Assembly: GCA_946807835.1 (NCBI GenBank)
Contig: OX327684.1
Coordinates: 14,098,501 to 14,162,500 of the forward strand
Reading direction: 5' to 3'
From: Ailanthus altissimus
Lineage: Eukaryota; Streptophyta; Magnoliopsida; Sapindales; Simaroubaceae
Length of the DNA: 64,000 nt
The notes beneath the pieces are model-generated. The model was given only the letters and a program-made list of their open reading frames with translations, was not told where the DNA came from and did not search any database. Made by a program: the position numbers and the translations under genes. Of the stretch, positions 22,615-33,658 are shown piece after piece (within the stretch, counting starts at the first letter, position 1; every line of letters starts with the position of its first letter).

Positions 22615-25609
22615 TTATGCCTCCAATACCACCATTATTTTAGTCCTAAAAAATGACCCATGCTCAGGACCAAAATCTAGGGGATGACAACACATCAAAA
22701 ACTCTATAAACATATAAACATAAACCCCACAATTTCCACTATTCACTGTTTGCTGTGGCACTCCATCTTTTAATCTAATTACATGAAAAGGGGTTAAGTC
22801 AGTGTAATTTGTTGTTGCTCATATAATCTACAAGCATCTAGGTAACGGGGTAACAACGTAGCTAATGGCAGGACATAATTCTCAATCACGCCATCGGCAA
22901 ATCCCTTGATGCTAGAATTGTAGATCAATATTTGCCGATGCAAGATGTCCACCTCAGCCGTCACCCAATGCTGTTGATTATAGTTGACAGGAATATAAAC
23001 CTACATAAAATTCAAATAAGTCTTATAAATAGTACTACAAGTTATAAACAAAAATAACAACATTCACACAAAATATTATATTTTACCTTATTAACCTCAA
23101 TCCACATACGTGCACCGAGTAAATCTTCTTTAGCGCCTTGAGCATATGCCATCACTTCATCACTCCATACAATGCCAGTCATGTCATTTTTGTGCTGCTC
23201 ATAAAGGAGTCTAAAAGTCTCCTACAAATGCAAGGCCATCGAATAATCAATAAAATTGAAATAACAAAATATAATTAATTTAATTCATCACTCACAAAAA
23301 AGTACGAATCCACAGAGGTGGACAATTCAGGCAATGCATTAGTGCAACCATATTGCCTAAGCCGAATCACCTTCAAATACTCATTAATATGCTGCATTAA
23401 GAAACAATAACCGTCAAGTGAATGTGTAAATTTAGAAAATAATAAAATGAGATAATTATTGAATAATTTACTTACAAAGTCATCTAGCCAGCTGTATAGC
23501 AATTCCCAAAACCATGCCGGGTTAGCGTCTAGCCCAGGTAAGCTGACTACACCCTCATCCTTGTCCATCCAGGCCTGAAACTCAACCATGATAGTCGAGT
23601 CTATCTGCTGCAAATGGATTCATGTCTGCTTGAGGTTGTACTTCAATTTCAAATTTCTTCTTCTCATGTATCCTTTGTGAAAATATATTTGTATATGAGG
23701 TGTGCAAATACCAGGCAGGTCTATACGGTCTCTCAAATTGACTTACTCCCTTATGCGGGGCAGGCAAGATCTCAATACTTGTAGGACTGTCAATCAATGG
23801 TTGGGGCAATATATCATGACCAGTAGCTGGGGTCTGAAAATCATATTGACAGCCTGCCGGTGTGTCCTCTCCAAACTAAAATATATGTATATATTAAAAT
23901 AAATCAAACTGAAATTAAGGTAATGGAAAATTATTGCGTTTAAAATTTATTTTGCTTACCATATTATGGCTTTCATTCTGTTGGAATGAGCATGACTGCC
24001 TAAACCACATCATCATTTGCTGCATCTGCCGTGTAAGATCTGTCCGGAGTTGATTAACACTTGTTAAAATTTCATCTCTATCCTTGTCCATTCTTTGTAG
24101 AAGTGCAACTTGTGCAGTTTTAGTACGCTCAAATCTCTTAATCATCTCCTCCCACAGCTGCTCAATCTGATGTGTTACGCCATGGTCTGCAGATGCACTG
24201 TGTTCAGACTACAAAAAACATAACCATAGTTAATGACTTATTTAGAAATATATGAAAATTTCTCTTTAGTTAATCACGTAATAAGTAATATACCGGCTCT
24301 CCTGCCACTGGTGCTGACATTTATGGGTTTGTCCATTCATATCCACCCCTCTCCACATCCATAACATCATCGTTAGGGCCACTGAAATGGGCATAGGTCC
24401 TGGGGCGCTTGCTTTCGCTGTAATCAGACATATTTGGTAAGTCCCCAGCATAACTTCCGCTTGGAATGCCTACACGTCAAACCAGGCGCACGATTGTCTC
24501 TTTCTTCTCATGGTCTTTTAGTACTAATTTACGATGTACCGAAAGAACCTATAAATCAACCAACCATATTAAGTTATGCTTAAAACAAAATAAAAGTTAT
24601 AAACCAATATATATATTTTTCATTCATATCAACACATACCAAATCCTTTCCCAATATTGTATCCTGAACCTCATCGAACAATAGAGTCCCTCGAGTCATC
24701 CAATTCAAAATACGAGGGAAGCGATCACCATTATGATAAACAAAAATCTCTCCGCATACTAGAATTACCTCGAAAATCTATACCTAATATAATTATTTTT
24801 AAAATATAAGTTTGACGTATACAAAATAAATTTATTAATTAAGATCAAAAGAGTTAAGTACAAGAAAATTATGGTGTACTAGAAATGCGTGCGAAAAGCC
24901 ATACACGTTGTAACTCTCAAACTTCTTCTGTGCAAACCATTTCCTATTTATTTTCTCAAGTTTTTGGAATGCAGCCTTCTTAAGTGAGTTATGAAGCACG
25001 GTCCATGCAATATTGCCCCATGGATACTTATTAAACTCATTAAGGTCATCCACTAAACATAGAACAAAATTTTGAATCCCACTACGCTCGTCACGTGGGA
25101 TCAAATCACGATGTACAAAATAAAATAAACTCAACTTTACTGCATCTGCATCGTCTATTTTCTCCAAATTCAGACGTGCGTACCATTGATAAAAAAATAT
25201 GTAAGATAATTTCTTTACCCCAGAAAAATATGTATCCCATAATCGAGTGCCCAATTTCCTATGCAGCTGCTGGGCGGGAGGGTAATCTCGTATTTGTAGT
25301 CCAGTGATTAGTACAAACTTCTGCTGACTAAATCGAATGCGTTTCCTCCCTATGTAAAACCACATCTCATCTTCTAAATTAGAGGTATGCACTTCACGCA
25401 ATAATAACTCGTGCATCAAAATACCAGAGAATGTCAACTCTGACATATCTAAGAAATGCCTCATACACGTCTGCCTAAATAATATTTTCTGATTTTGTGT
25501 CTGTTTATCTTTTATACAATTTAGACCCCACATCTTAGCATAAGCCGTCACTGATGCACGATAAAATATATGCTCTGGAATTCTATATTTTTTCGATACG
25601 TTCTCTTTT
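22615..25609 (-). pseudogene. DUF1985 - Ulp1/C48 peptidase gene of the MULE, eight exon-like blocks
   Basis: Exon-like blocks with GT..AG borders: about 25609-24880, 24783-24640, 24548-24294, 24208-23960, 23875-23476, 23391-23296, 23221-23087, 23000-22615. Blocks 1-2 match the DUF1985 region of transposon-borne Ulp1 proteins (R-Q-T-C-M-R-H-F-L-D, FSGILMHELLLREV, EMWFYIGRKRIRFS, FVLITGL, then GDRFPRILNW). Block 4 is helical and Gln/Met-rich. Blocks 6-8 form the C48 peptidase: VYIPVNYNQQHWVTAEVDIL carries the catalytic His (HW), ILIYNSS has Asn where the catalytic Asp is expected, and NSGNCGVYVYMFIEF carries the catalytic Cys. Damage: two in-frame stops in block 3, a frameshift near 23585 and one near 22830. 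C48 enzymes cleave SUMO/ubiquitin-like isopeptide bonds; this copy is very likely inactive. An upstream first exon was not found. Confidence 0.8.
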
Positions 25610-26199
25610 CTGTAACAATAAAAAAAATAAAAAAAATACATTAATATTAGAAAAAATAATAATAAGGAAAAAGTTCATAAATAACATGCTACATATAACA
25701 TACAATATTATTTACAGAAACAATTAATTTAACATACATAAAAATCATAATACATCATAATAATTAATTACTAACATATTAATCAACATATTATAATAAA
25801 ATCAAACCAAAATTAATAATTAATTATTAACATATTAATCAACATTAATTATATATTAAAATCAAAATAATCATATATAAATTATAATTATATAAGGTAC
25901 TCACAATAATATTAAAAAATATTACAAATCAAAATTAATGAGTCATTTAAGCAAATTTTCTCATCTATTAGATCAATTCCTTCTAAATTCTATTTATGAA
26001 AATTTTCTTTTATTTATTTTAAATAAAATTACATTTATCTAAATTCTATTAATGTAATTTTATTAATATATTTAATTAATTTAAATAACATTATAATTAA
26101 TTTTAAAAAATTAAATTAAAAAAAAAATTCGCGCCACGTGGCGAACAGTGTAGCATCGCGGACATCCGCGATGCTGCACGCGATGCTCCCTTAAGGCAC

Positions 26200-26706
26200 A
26201 TCGCAGGGCCATCTCGGGCCTGAGATTGACAACGGCGGTCGGCCGCCGCTCCGACCGCCGTCTGCATCGCGAATATCTACCCAAAAATCTCATTTTTTTT
26301 GCCTATTTTTAACGTTTCTTACACCATTCAAACCCATTTTTCACATAGAATTCAATAATTTCATCTATTTTTAGCTTCAAATATAAATTCTAATAAATTT
26401 TTAATAATTTTATAAAGAAATTTAAAATTTTCAAAAGTCAAATAAAACTTACTAAAATTCGGCCATTTCTTTTGTTTGAAGTGAGAAATATATTGTATAA
26501 ACTCTGATTTATGTAATGATAACTTCAAAATTTTTGATCTAATAATTTTTTATAATTTCGATAATTTTTAAGTGAGAGGATCGTTAATATGATATATGGG
26601 CAAATATGTCCAAAATATTAATGTTTGATTAATAAAATATATTTTATTTTTATTAAATTAAAAAAATATAATAAAAAAATAAAGAAGTTATTTGTGAAAT
26701 TGTTTC
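26200..26706 (-). repeat. MULE right terminal inverted repeat
   Basis: Reverse complement of 21476-21960 with many substitutions. The inner end has GCATCGCG and CATCTCGGGCC words and the palindrome-rich GACGGCGGTCGG/CCGACCGCCG stretch (26130-26270), matching the left inner end. The outer tip reads GTTATTTGTGAAATTGTTTC. Confidence 0.85.
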
Positions 26707-26715
26707 AATATGATA

Positions 26716-26869
26716 TAGAGGCCAGTCGTTTTACTTTTAATTCAGACATGGACGAGTAAGTTTCAGAGTAAAGGACTAAGGAACGAAACAGTCAAACTCA
26801 ATTGAACGAATGAAAGCAGCAGATCTTACACTATTCTCTGCTCCATCACGTGGACCCACTTTCAATGTC

Positions 26870-26900
<31 letters not shown>

Positions 26901-29785
26901 AGTCTCAGCTGCTGCTGGCTGCTTTATCATCATGTATTAAGGGAGGTGAGATGATAGGAGGTGGAATGATTTCAAATCACAATTATCTAATTCAAATATT
27001 AGGACTTATTAGGAGAGATGAGATCGTTCGAATTTACAATTTTAATCACCAAACCACCTCAACTTCCTTCAATATCAATTAAATCTTTAATTTCTTTAAT
27101 AATCATTTGTATCCACTAACATCACTTTATATGGCAAAATTGGCCAAAACACACACGACAAAATATGGCTAGTTCACTTTTAAGAAATCAAGGGATCTAA
27201 CTTGTATGTTTATAAATGTAAGAGGGTGGGAATGAAATGAACCCTAATTATAACTAGTCTGAAAGGGATTAATTGTTCTTCTTAATTAATTAAGAAATGT
27301 GATTCTTTGGAATAAACAAGGTTGGTCTTGTGTTAAAAGTAAAACCAATAGTAATAATACCATGTAAGTGTTTTGCATGAAAGTGGTTTCATTAGTAATT
27401 GGAGAATCTAAGAAAGTGAATAATTGCATGCACATCTGCTATATTGCCATTTTCTTTTCTTTTATTCTCCAGTTCCTTCTTACACATTCCCATGTGGTTT
27501 AGTTGAATGATCATGGCATCAATCAAGGAGCCGGCCACCTCTACTTAGCTAAATTGAAATTACAGCCATATTTGGTTCTTTATTGATTTGGGTGATTCTG
27601 TATGCAACGCGGTTTTGTTATTTGGATTCCATGAAGAATTAATGTTGATATATCTTTTAACTTGGATCCCATCATTATATAATATTTCAACTATATATTC
27701 CTTTTCTTATCCTTTGCTTTCCTACTTTTTGTTATGCCTCATTTCTCTACAAAAGTCTCACATACCCTCTTCTTTATTATTATCATGTTTAATTCCTATT
27801 GTTATTCAACTCGATTTATAATATAAAAATGCGTAAATCCACCCTCCTTATTTATATATGAAAATGAGTAATGTAATATTTACATAATTAGGATAGAGTT
27901 ACTATCTCAATTCACATGGCATCTGATTTGTGCATTTTTATTTGAGATTATATAGAAAAAATAAAAAGTCAATAATATTTTCTATGACAAGACAAATCCT
28001 TTTCAAATGACTTTTGACTATGTTATAAATGCTAGTATATAGAAAGAACCATTGACTTTGATTTCGAAGAGTGAATTCAAGTTGAAGGTGTCAGTCAATT
28101 ATATAGCTATTTCGCAGAATCATTATTAATTGTATCCTACGAAGTTTAGGAATTTATATTTCATTTTCTATTTCTATTGCTCATAATAGTGTTGAATGTG
28201 TTCAAACAATAAGGACAAAATTTGGTTTAAAAAAAGTTATAATGATTATTTTTTTGAAAATATTTTAATTTTTATTTGATATCAACAAAATAAATTTATT
28301 TATTTTAAAAGAAATATCATAAAAATAAAAATATTTATTTGATTATGTAAGAATGTTGTAATAATAAAGTTAAAAATACTCGTAAAGAAGTACATATTAA
28401 TATAGAAGAAAAAAGGTGAGTGGAGTGACGAGAGCTCCATGACACCTCTTCTTTCCTCAACTAATAGAGGTTCGAGTTTCTCTACGTGAGAATTGATCTT
28501 TTTTTTCTTTCTAAATAATGAGAATTTTTACAAACTTGAACTTAAAAAATATGCAATATGAATCAAAACTACTTACATGAAAAGATTATAAGTCTAATAT
28601 TTAAGGTTATAATATATGTAAGTTGTACAAATCCAATACTTGTGATAGTAACAATGTTATCAGTAGAAACATTTGAATTATACAATATGCAAATATGAGG
28701 TAATACAAGGTTTAAATTGTTAAAATACGAGGTTAGAAGGTCGTTTCGTAGCAATTCAGCAAAAAAGTGAACGGCCACACACTAGAGTCCTTCTCCTTGA
28801 AAGATAAAAGGAAATGGCAGAGCTAGAGTGGCATGGTATAGAGATAAGTGTTGAGCTGCTGCTAGTTCGAGTGATGGGTGTGCAACGAGAGTCCTCAAAA
28901 TTAAACAACGAGAGAATAAAAGAGCATGGTGCTTCACTGCCTCAATGTCTCACTTTGCAAAAGAACTTTATATTAGAAGCTCTAAACAAAACAATATATG
29001 GGCAGGTGAAGAGGATGGCTAGAGATGAGCGACCAGAACCAGATGTACTCTGATCAAATTAAAATGAATGAATATAATATCTATCTTTCCTTCTCTCTCA
29101 TTCTCCTTCTTTCTCTGCAACCAAAACGTGGCCAGCTGTATGCTGCAGCAGCTAGCAAAAGCATTTTCTTTTCTTCCCATAAATATTATAAATAAGCACA
29201 ACTTTGACCATATCAAACAATATGAATCTGTCATAGTCACACATATTAAATTTTAGCCTTCAAATGGGGGTCATAGTGGTATTAGCTGGACAGTCTCTGG
29301 CTGGTCTGAGTTGTGCTAAAGTAGACCCCTGCCTCTCTGTTTAACATAATTATATGCATGTACATGTACATGTATACACACACAAAAGCATACATGCATC
29401 ATATTTATGTGGAAGTAATCATATGTATGTAGTGCAAATTTGCAATAGCGTGTGTCCTTTTGGAGTATGATTGATGATTGTGAATAGAGTACACAGTAGT
29501 GAGACTATTATATTCATTGTCGATCCACAATCATATTCTGCCATGCAAAAACTACATTATGAGTATAGAGAATCAATTGATAAACCAGCAACAGCAACTT
29601 GAAGCAAGTTGTAATCGCACTCAAGCATGTATAATAATCACAATAGATTTAGGAAAAGTTTGGGAGTATATAAATTAAAAAGAAAATGTATTATGTAAAA
29701 TCAAATGGCATTTGCTTTTTCCATGGAGGTAGAAATTGAGTCATTTGAAAGCTTTTATATTTGGATGAATAATAGAAACTTCAAG
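26716..29785. other. Intergenic region without a supported gene
   Basis: AT-rich sequence with a CT microsatellite. Open frames at 26810, 27588, 28814 and 29068 (60-90 codons) lack recognisable motifs, splice context or family resemblance. The frame at 28814-29053 (MAELEWHGIEISVELLLVRV start) has a fairly gene-like composition but nothing to identify it. Confidence 0.5.
26873..26901. repeat. (CT)n microsatellite
   Basis: An uninterrupted CT dinucleotide run of about 14 units between CCCCA and CAGTCTCAG. Confidence 0.95.
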
Positions 29786-30481
29786 TGTTGGAGAAAAAGT
29801 TTTAAAACTTTTTAAATAATTTATAAGTTATAAAATATTAAAATAATTTTTAATATTTTAAATTACATATTATAAACTATTGTTATTATATTATTATTAT
29901 ATAGTGGTTATAATATTTAAATTAGCTATTAAATTTAAATTAAATATTTGAGAGTTATAAATATTTATTTATAATAATATTATCATTATTTACAAGTTGT
30001 ATATTTTAAATTATTGTATGAGTTACAATATATTAAATTATTCTTATTAAATAATAAAATTAATTTTAAGAGTTACAAATTTTAAACATAAATTGTATAT
30101 TAATAATGGAGTGATAAAATATTTATAATTATAATAATATTAAATTAATATTAATATTAATATTAATACTTTAAACTTTATTTATCACGATCTAAATAGT
30201 ACTAATCATTCGTTAGAAAAGTGAGTGTGTAAGTGAAGAAAGAAAAAAAAAAGTATCCTATGTATAGTGTATATACTTTAAAAGAATATAATTTTTTTAT
30301 TGTATTTTGAGTAACTTTGATAATAGAGATTTTGTATGATCTTTTGGTGGTCGTACTCATTAAAGAGAGTGACTGCAAGCATAAGGTTGATTTTATAATC
30401 ATATAGATCCGTCATTACCCATACGAGAGGAGGACTATTAAGCTTTAAGACAATACTGTCTAACATATCTCTTTATACTCA
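29786..30481. repeat. Element X left LTR-like repeat
   Basis: Extremely AT-rich. Collinear with 33154-33658 (TAAGTTATAAAATATT, TATAGTGGTTATAAT(A/G)TTTAAATTAG, AAATATTTGAGAGTTATAAATATTT) and then with 53600-53775. Confidence 0.8.
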
Positions 30482-31767
30482 ATGTTAGGTTTTATCTTTC
30501 TTTACTCCTTATTTTTTTATATATATAGTTTGTTAATATGTTCAATATCTTTTATATATGATAACATATAATATAGAATATGATTGAAATAATATAAGAA
30601 TAAATTTATCCAATAATCTAAAGTAAAATAGTTTCCTTAAATATATAAATTTATTTTGTTAATTGTAAAGTTTTTTTTAATTGTTGGTAATATATTTATA
30701 TCGTTGATATTTTTTTTTATAGGAAAATAGTTTAATTTTATAATTATTCTTTGTGTAGATATAGTATTCAATTCAAGAGATGACATTGTTTAAAAAATAA
30801 TTTGGTGCGTTAAATTATTGATATAAATTGCTAATAGATGATTATTTTTAATTTTACTATAAGCATCCATTATTTTGACAATTTAGTTAATTACTAACTA
30901 GTTTGTAGTATAATAAAGTAATATGGAGCATTGTTTTTATATAATAGAATAAAGATTCCTAAAAAGTTAACATTAGAAATTTACTTTTTGTGTTTAAAAA
31001 AATAAGAAAACAAATATTATAGGAGTTTAAACTACTAATAGCTAAAAGAACTTTGAAGTCTCTAAAGAAAAGAAAAGAACTATTTTCTTTGTGAAGTAAA
31101 AGTTGTATTATATTTAAGTAAGATATATATATATATATATCATGGCTACTATTACTTGAAAAATGATTATATATTATAAAGTATTTTGAATATTACTAGT
31201 TCAAATTGTGAGTAAATTTATGTAATTAACAATATTTGAAGTAATGCCAATTTTCTTTGAGAAGTTTGTTATGTTTAATTATCATAATCTTTGTGAATAT
31301 CTTATATGATTAAAAAGACACAAGTATACATTTTTTTTGTATCATAAATAATGTTTTCAAATGTTGCTATACCAAAGCTATCATATGTATAGTTAAATTA
31401 AATATTTTATTTAAAAATAAATTATTATTTCTCTATTAAGTTGATTGCTAAAAATTATTGAGACTTTTATATTGTTGTTGTTATAATTATTTATATCAAA
31501 ATTCTTTTGTGAAGATGAATTGTCATGCTCAAATTAATTATGAAAATTTGATAATGATATTATTAGCTACATATTTTGCATGCTTTAAGTATCCATACAA
31601 AATTGTCTTTTTATAAATTTACTACAACAACATTAATATAATTGTTCTCATAATTATATTGGTGAGAAAAAAAATGAGTTTCCTCATTGTGTTTTAGTTA
31701 TTGCGATAACTAATGTCCATAACTAGTAATATTAACCTAGCATGCATAAATCTTAGTATTTCACATA

Positions 31768-31806
31768 ATGTATGTATGTATGTATGTATGTATGTATGTA
31801 TGTAGA
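31768..31806. repeat. (ATGT)n microsatellite
   Basis: About nine perfect ATGT tetranucleotide units. Confidence 0.95.
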
Positions 31807-32185
31807 TGCATGGTATAAGCAGATTTAAAAGAAATTATTCTTGTTAAGAGATATTATAGTTTAATTATTTGTGTTCACAATTTAAAATTATGTGCAAAAT
31901 AATAGTCTCAAAATTCTTCAAATATGGGGGTTTTCAAATATATATTAATTAACAAATTTTTAAAAGAAATTACATGAGAAATTTATGAACATTAAATATT
32001 TCGTCTTTCATAATTTCTTGAAATTAAGGATTTCTATGTTATATATATTTTATTACTTGCTTGGGCTAACGCTTTTCTTTAAGGAAGGAACTTTGTTTGA
32101 AATTCAGAAAGTTCATGAAAAAATTGTTCAAGATAAATTCAAATTGGATATATGCAACTGGTTAAAGAGTTTCTTTTAGCATACT

Positions 32186-32545
32186 ATATAAAATAGAAAT
32201 TATATAAAAATATCATAAATAAAATATATTCAAGAAAAAGATAATACTATACTTTTGAGAAAAGTGTTATAAAATTGTTGATGGGAATATGCTTAAACCC
32301 ATTTATATATAAAATAGAAATTATATAAAAATCCTATAAATAAAAGATTTTTAAGAAAATCATAAATACAACACTTTTGATAAAAGTGTTATAAAATTAT
32401 TGAGGAGAATGTGCTTAAACTCATTTATATATAAAATAAAAATTATATAAAATGGAAAAAATAAAATATTTTCGAGTAAAATAATAAATAATTTTTTTTG
32501 AGAAAGGTCTTATTAAATTATTAAAGGGGATATACCTATAACGGA
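32186..32545. repeat. Three tandem copies of an about 121-bp unit
   Basis: Units begin near 32188, 32309 and 32430 with TATAAAATA(G/A)AAATTATATAAAA. They share CTTTTGA(G/T)(A)AAAGTGTTATAAAATT.TTGA and (T/G)TGCTTAAAC(C/T)CATTTATATA. The third copy is the most diverged. Confidence 0.85.
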
Positions 32546-33153
32546 GTGACATATAGAAGTAATCTAACCTCTGTGATTGGCAATCCCATGAAAAAGATTC
32601 AATGGGTATGAACAATCTATATTGTGTGACTTACTTAGCACTTATATTATGGACATATCCTAAAAGAGATTTCCTGCCACCCATCCCTATAAAAAAAAAT
32701 GTTAATTTTGTATGACATTAGGTAGGGTATTTACCCTGAATGAGTCTAAAATAAGAATACTCTTACAAAGCATGAGTCACTTATATCCTTGAAGGACTAA
32801 TCTATATGAGAGCAGTCATAGAACCGTAACTATTGGAATTGTATTATTCTTTAAAGCTCTCATTAGAATCAAAATAAAGTGTTGGGCCATTAATGTGCTA
32901 ACACAAAATCTAGGTCTTTGTCATTATTATATGTGTCATAGTTGAAGATTGGTCATAAAAGCTAAGTTCAAGATGTAGTTCACTCAAGTTCTTTAAATGG
33001 GTTCCACAATACTAAGTATAGGTTCAAGTTCAAAAGACACATATACCTACTACATAATAGAATCTTGCTCTTATATATTTTTATTATTGATTCTGCATTA
33101 TATTTTTTATATATTTATATATGTGTATATATATTCAAATATTTTATGGGAAC

Positions 33154-33658
33154 TGTTGGAGAAAAAGTTTTAAAATCTTGTAAATAGCTAATAAGTTATA
33201 AAATATTGATATAATTTTTAATATTTTAAGTTACATATTATAAACTATCATTATTATATAGTGGTTATAATGTTTAAATTAGTCATTAAATCTATATTAA
33301 ATATTTGAGAGTTATAAATATTTATTTATAATATTATTATTAATATTTGAGAGTTGTGTATTTTAAATTATTGAAGGAGTTGTAATCATTCTTATTAAGT
33401 ATTAAAATTAACTCTAAGAGTTACAAATTTTAAATATAAATTATATATTAATAATGGAGTTACAATATTTAAAATTATTGCAATATTTTAAATTAATATT
33501 GGTATTAATATCTTAAGCTTATCTACCACTATATAAAGGGTGTTAATCCCTTATTAGAAAAGTGAATACGTGTGAGTGAAAAAGAGAAAAGAAAATTAAA
33601 GTATTCTATGTATATGTTTATATAATTTTAAAAAGAATATACTTTTCATATTGTATTT
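33154..33658. repeat. Element X right LTR-like repeat, first part
   Basis: Matches 29786 onward and stops at TTGTATTT, where element Y begins. The remainder resumes at 53600 after the second TATTT copy. Confidence 0.8.

Larger units (their letters stand above)
21476..26706 (-). mobile_element. Mutator-like element (MULE) with ULP1-like cargo
   Basis: A 5231-bp element is delimited by a perfect 9-bp direct repeat AATATGATA (21467-21475 and 26707-26715), the target duplication length of Mutator transposons. Ends GGGAAAAGTTCACAAATAAC and (right, inverted) GAAACAATTTCACAAATAAC start terminal inverted repeats of about 450 bp. Inside, an N-terminal MURA-like fragment runs plus and a DUF1985/C48 protease pseudogene runs minus, tail to tail. 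No DDE transposase core is present, so it would move only with a helper. ULP1-bearing MULEs (Kaonashi group) are known in plants; membership is inferred from this gene content. Confidence 0.92.
30482..33153. other. Interior of element X, no coding sequence seen
   Basis: About 2.7 kb of AT-rich sequence with no retroviral-type domain. Notable contents are a TA run at about 31123-31140, an ATGT microsatellite and a 121-bp tandem repeat, listed separately. The 64-codon frame at 31985 overlaps no recognisable motif. Confidence 0.5.

Noticed and set aside
28410..28510. Second SINE-like B box (GAGGTTCGAGTTTCTC)
   Set aside because: The A box is not convincing and no element ends or A tail are visible.
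26810..29256. Protein genes or a microRNA precursor in the unique region left of the nested stack
   Set aside because: No conserved motif, splice structure or recognised mature microRNA sequence could be found by eye; left as intergenic.
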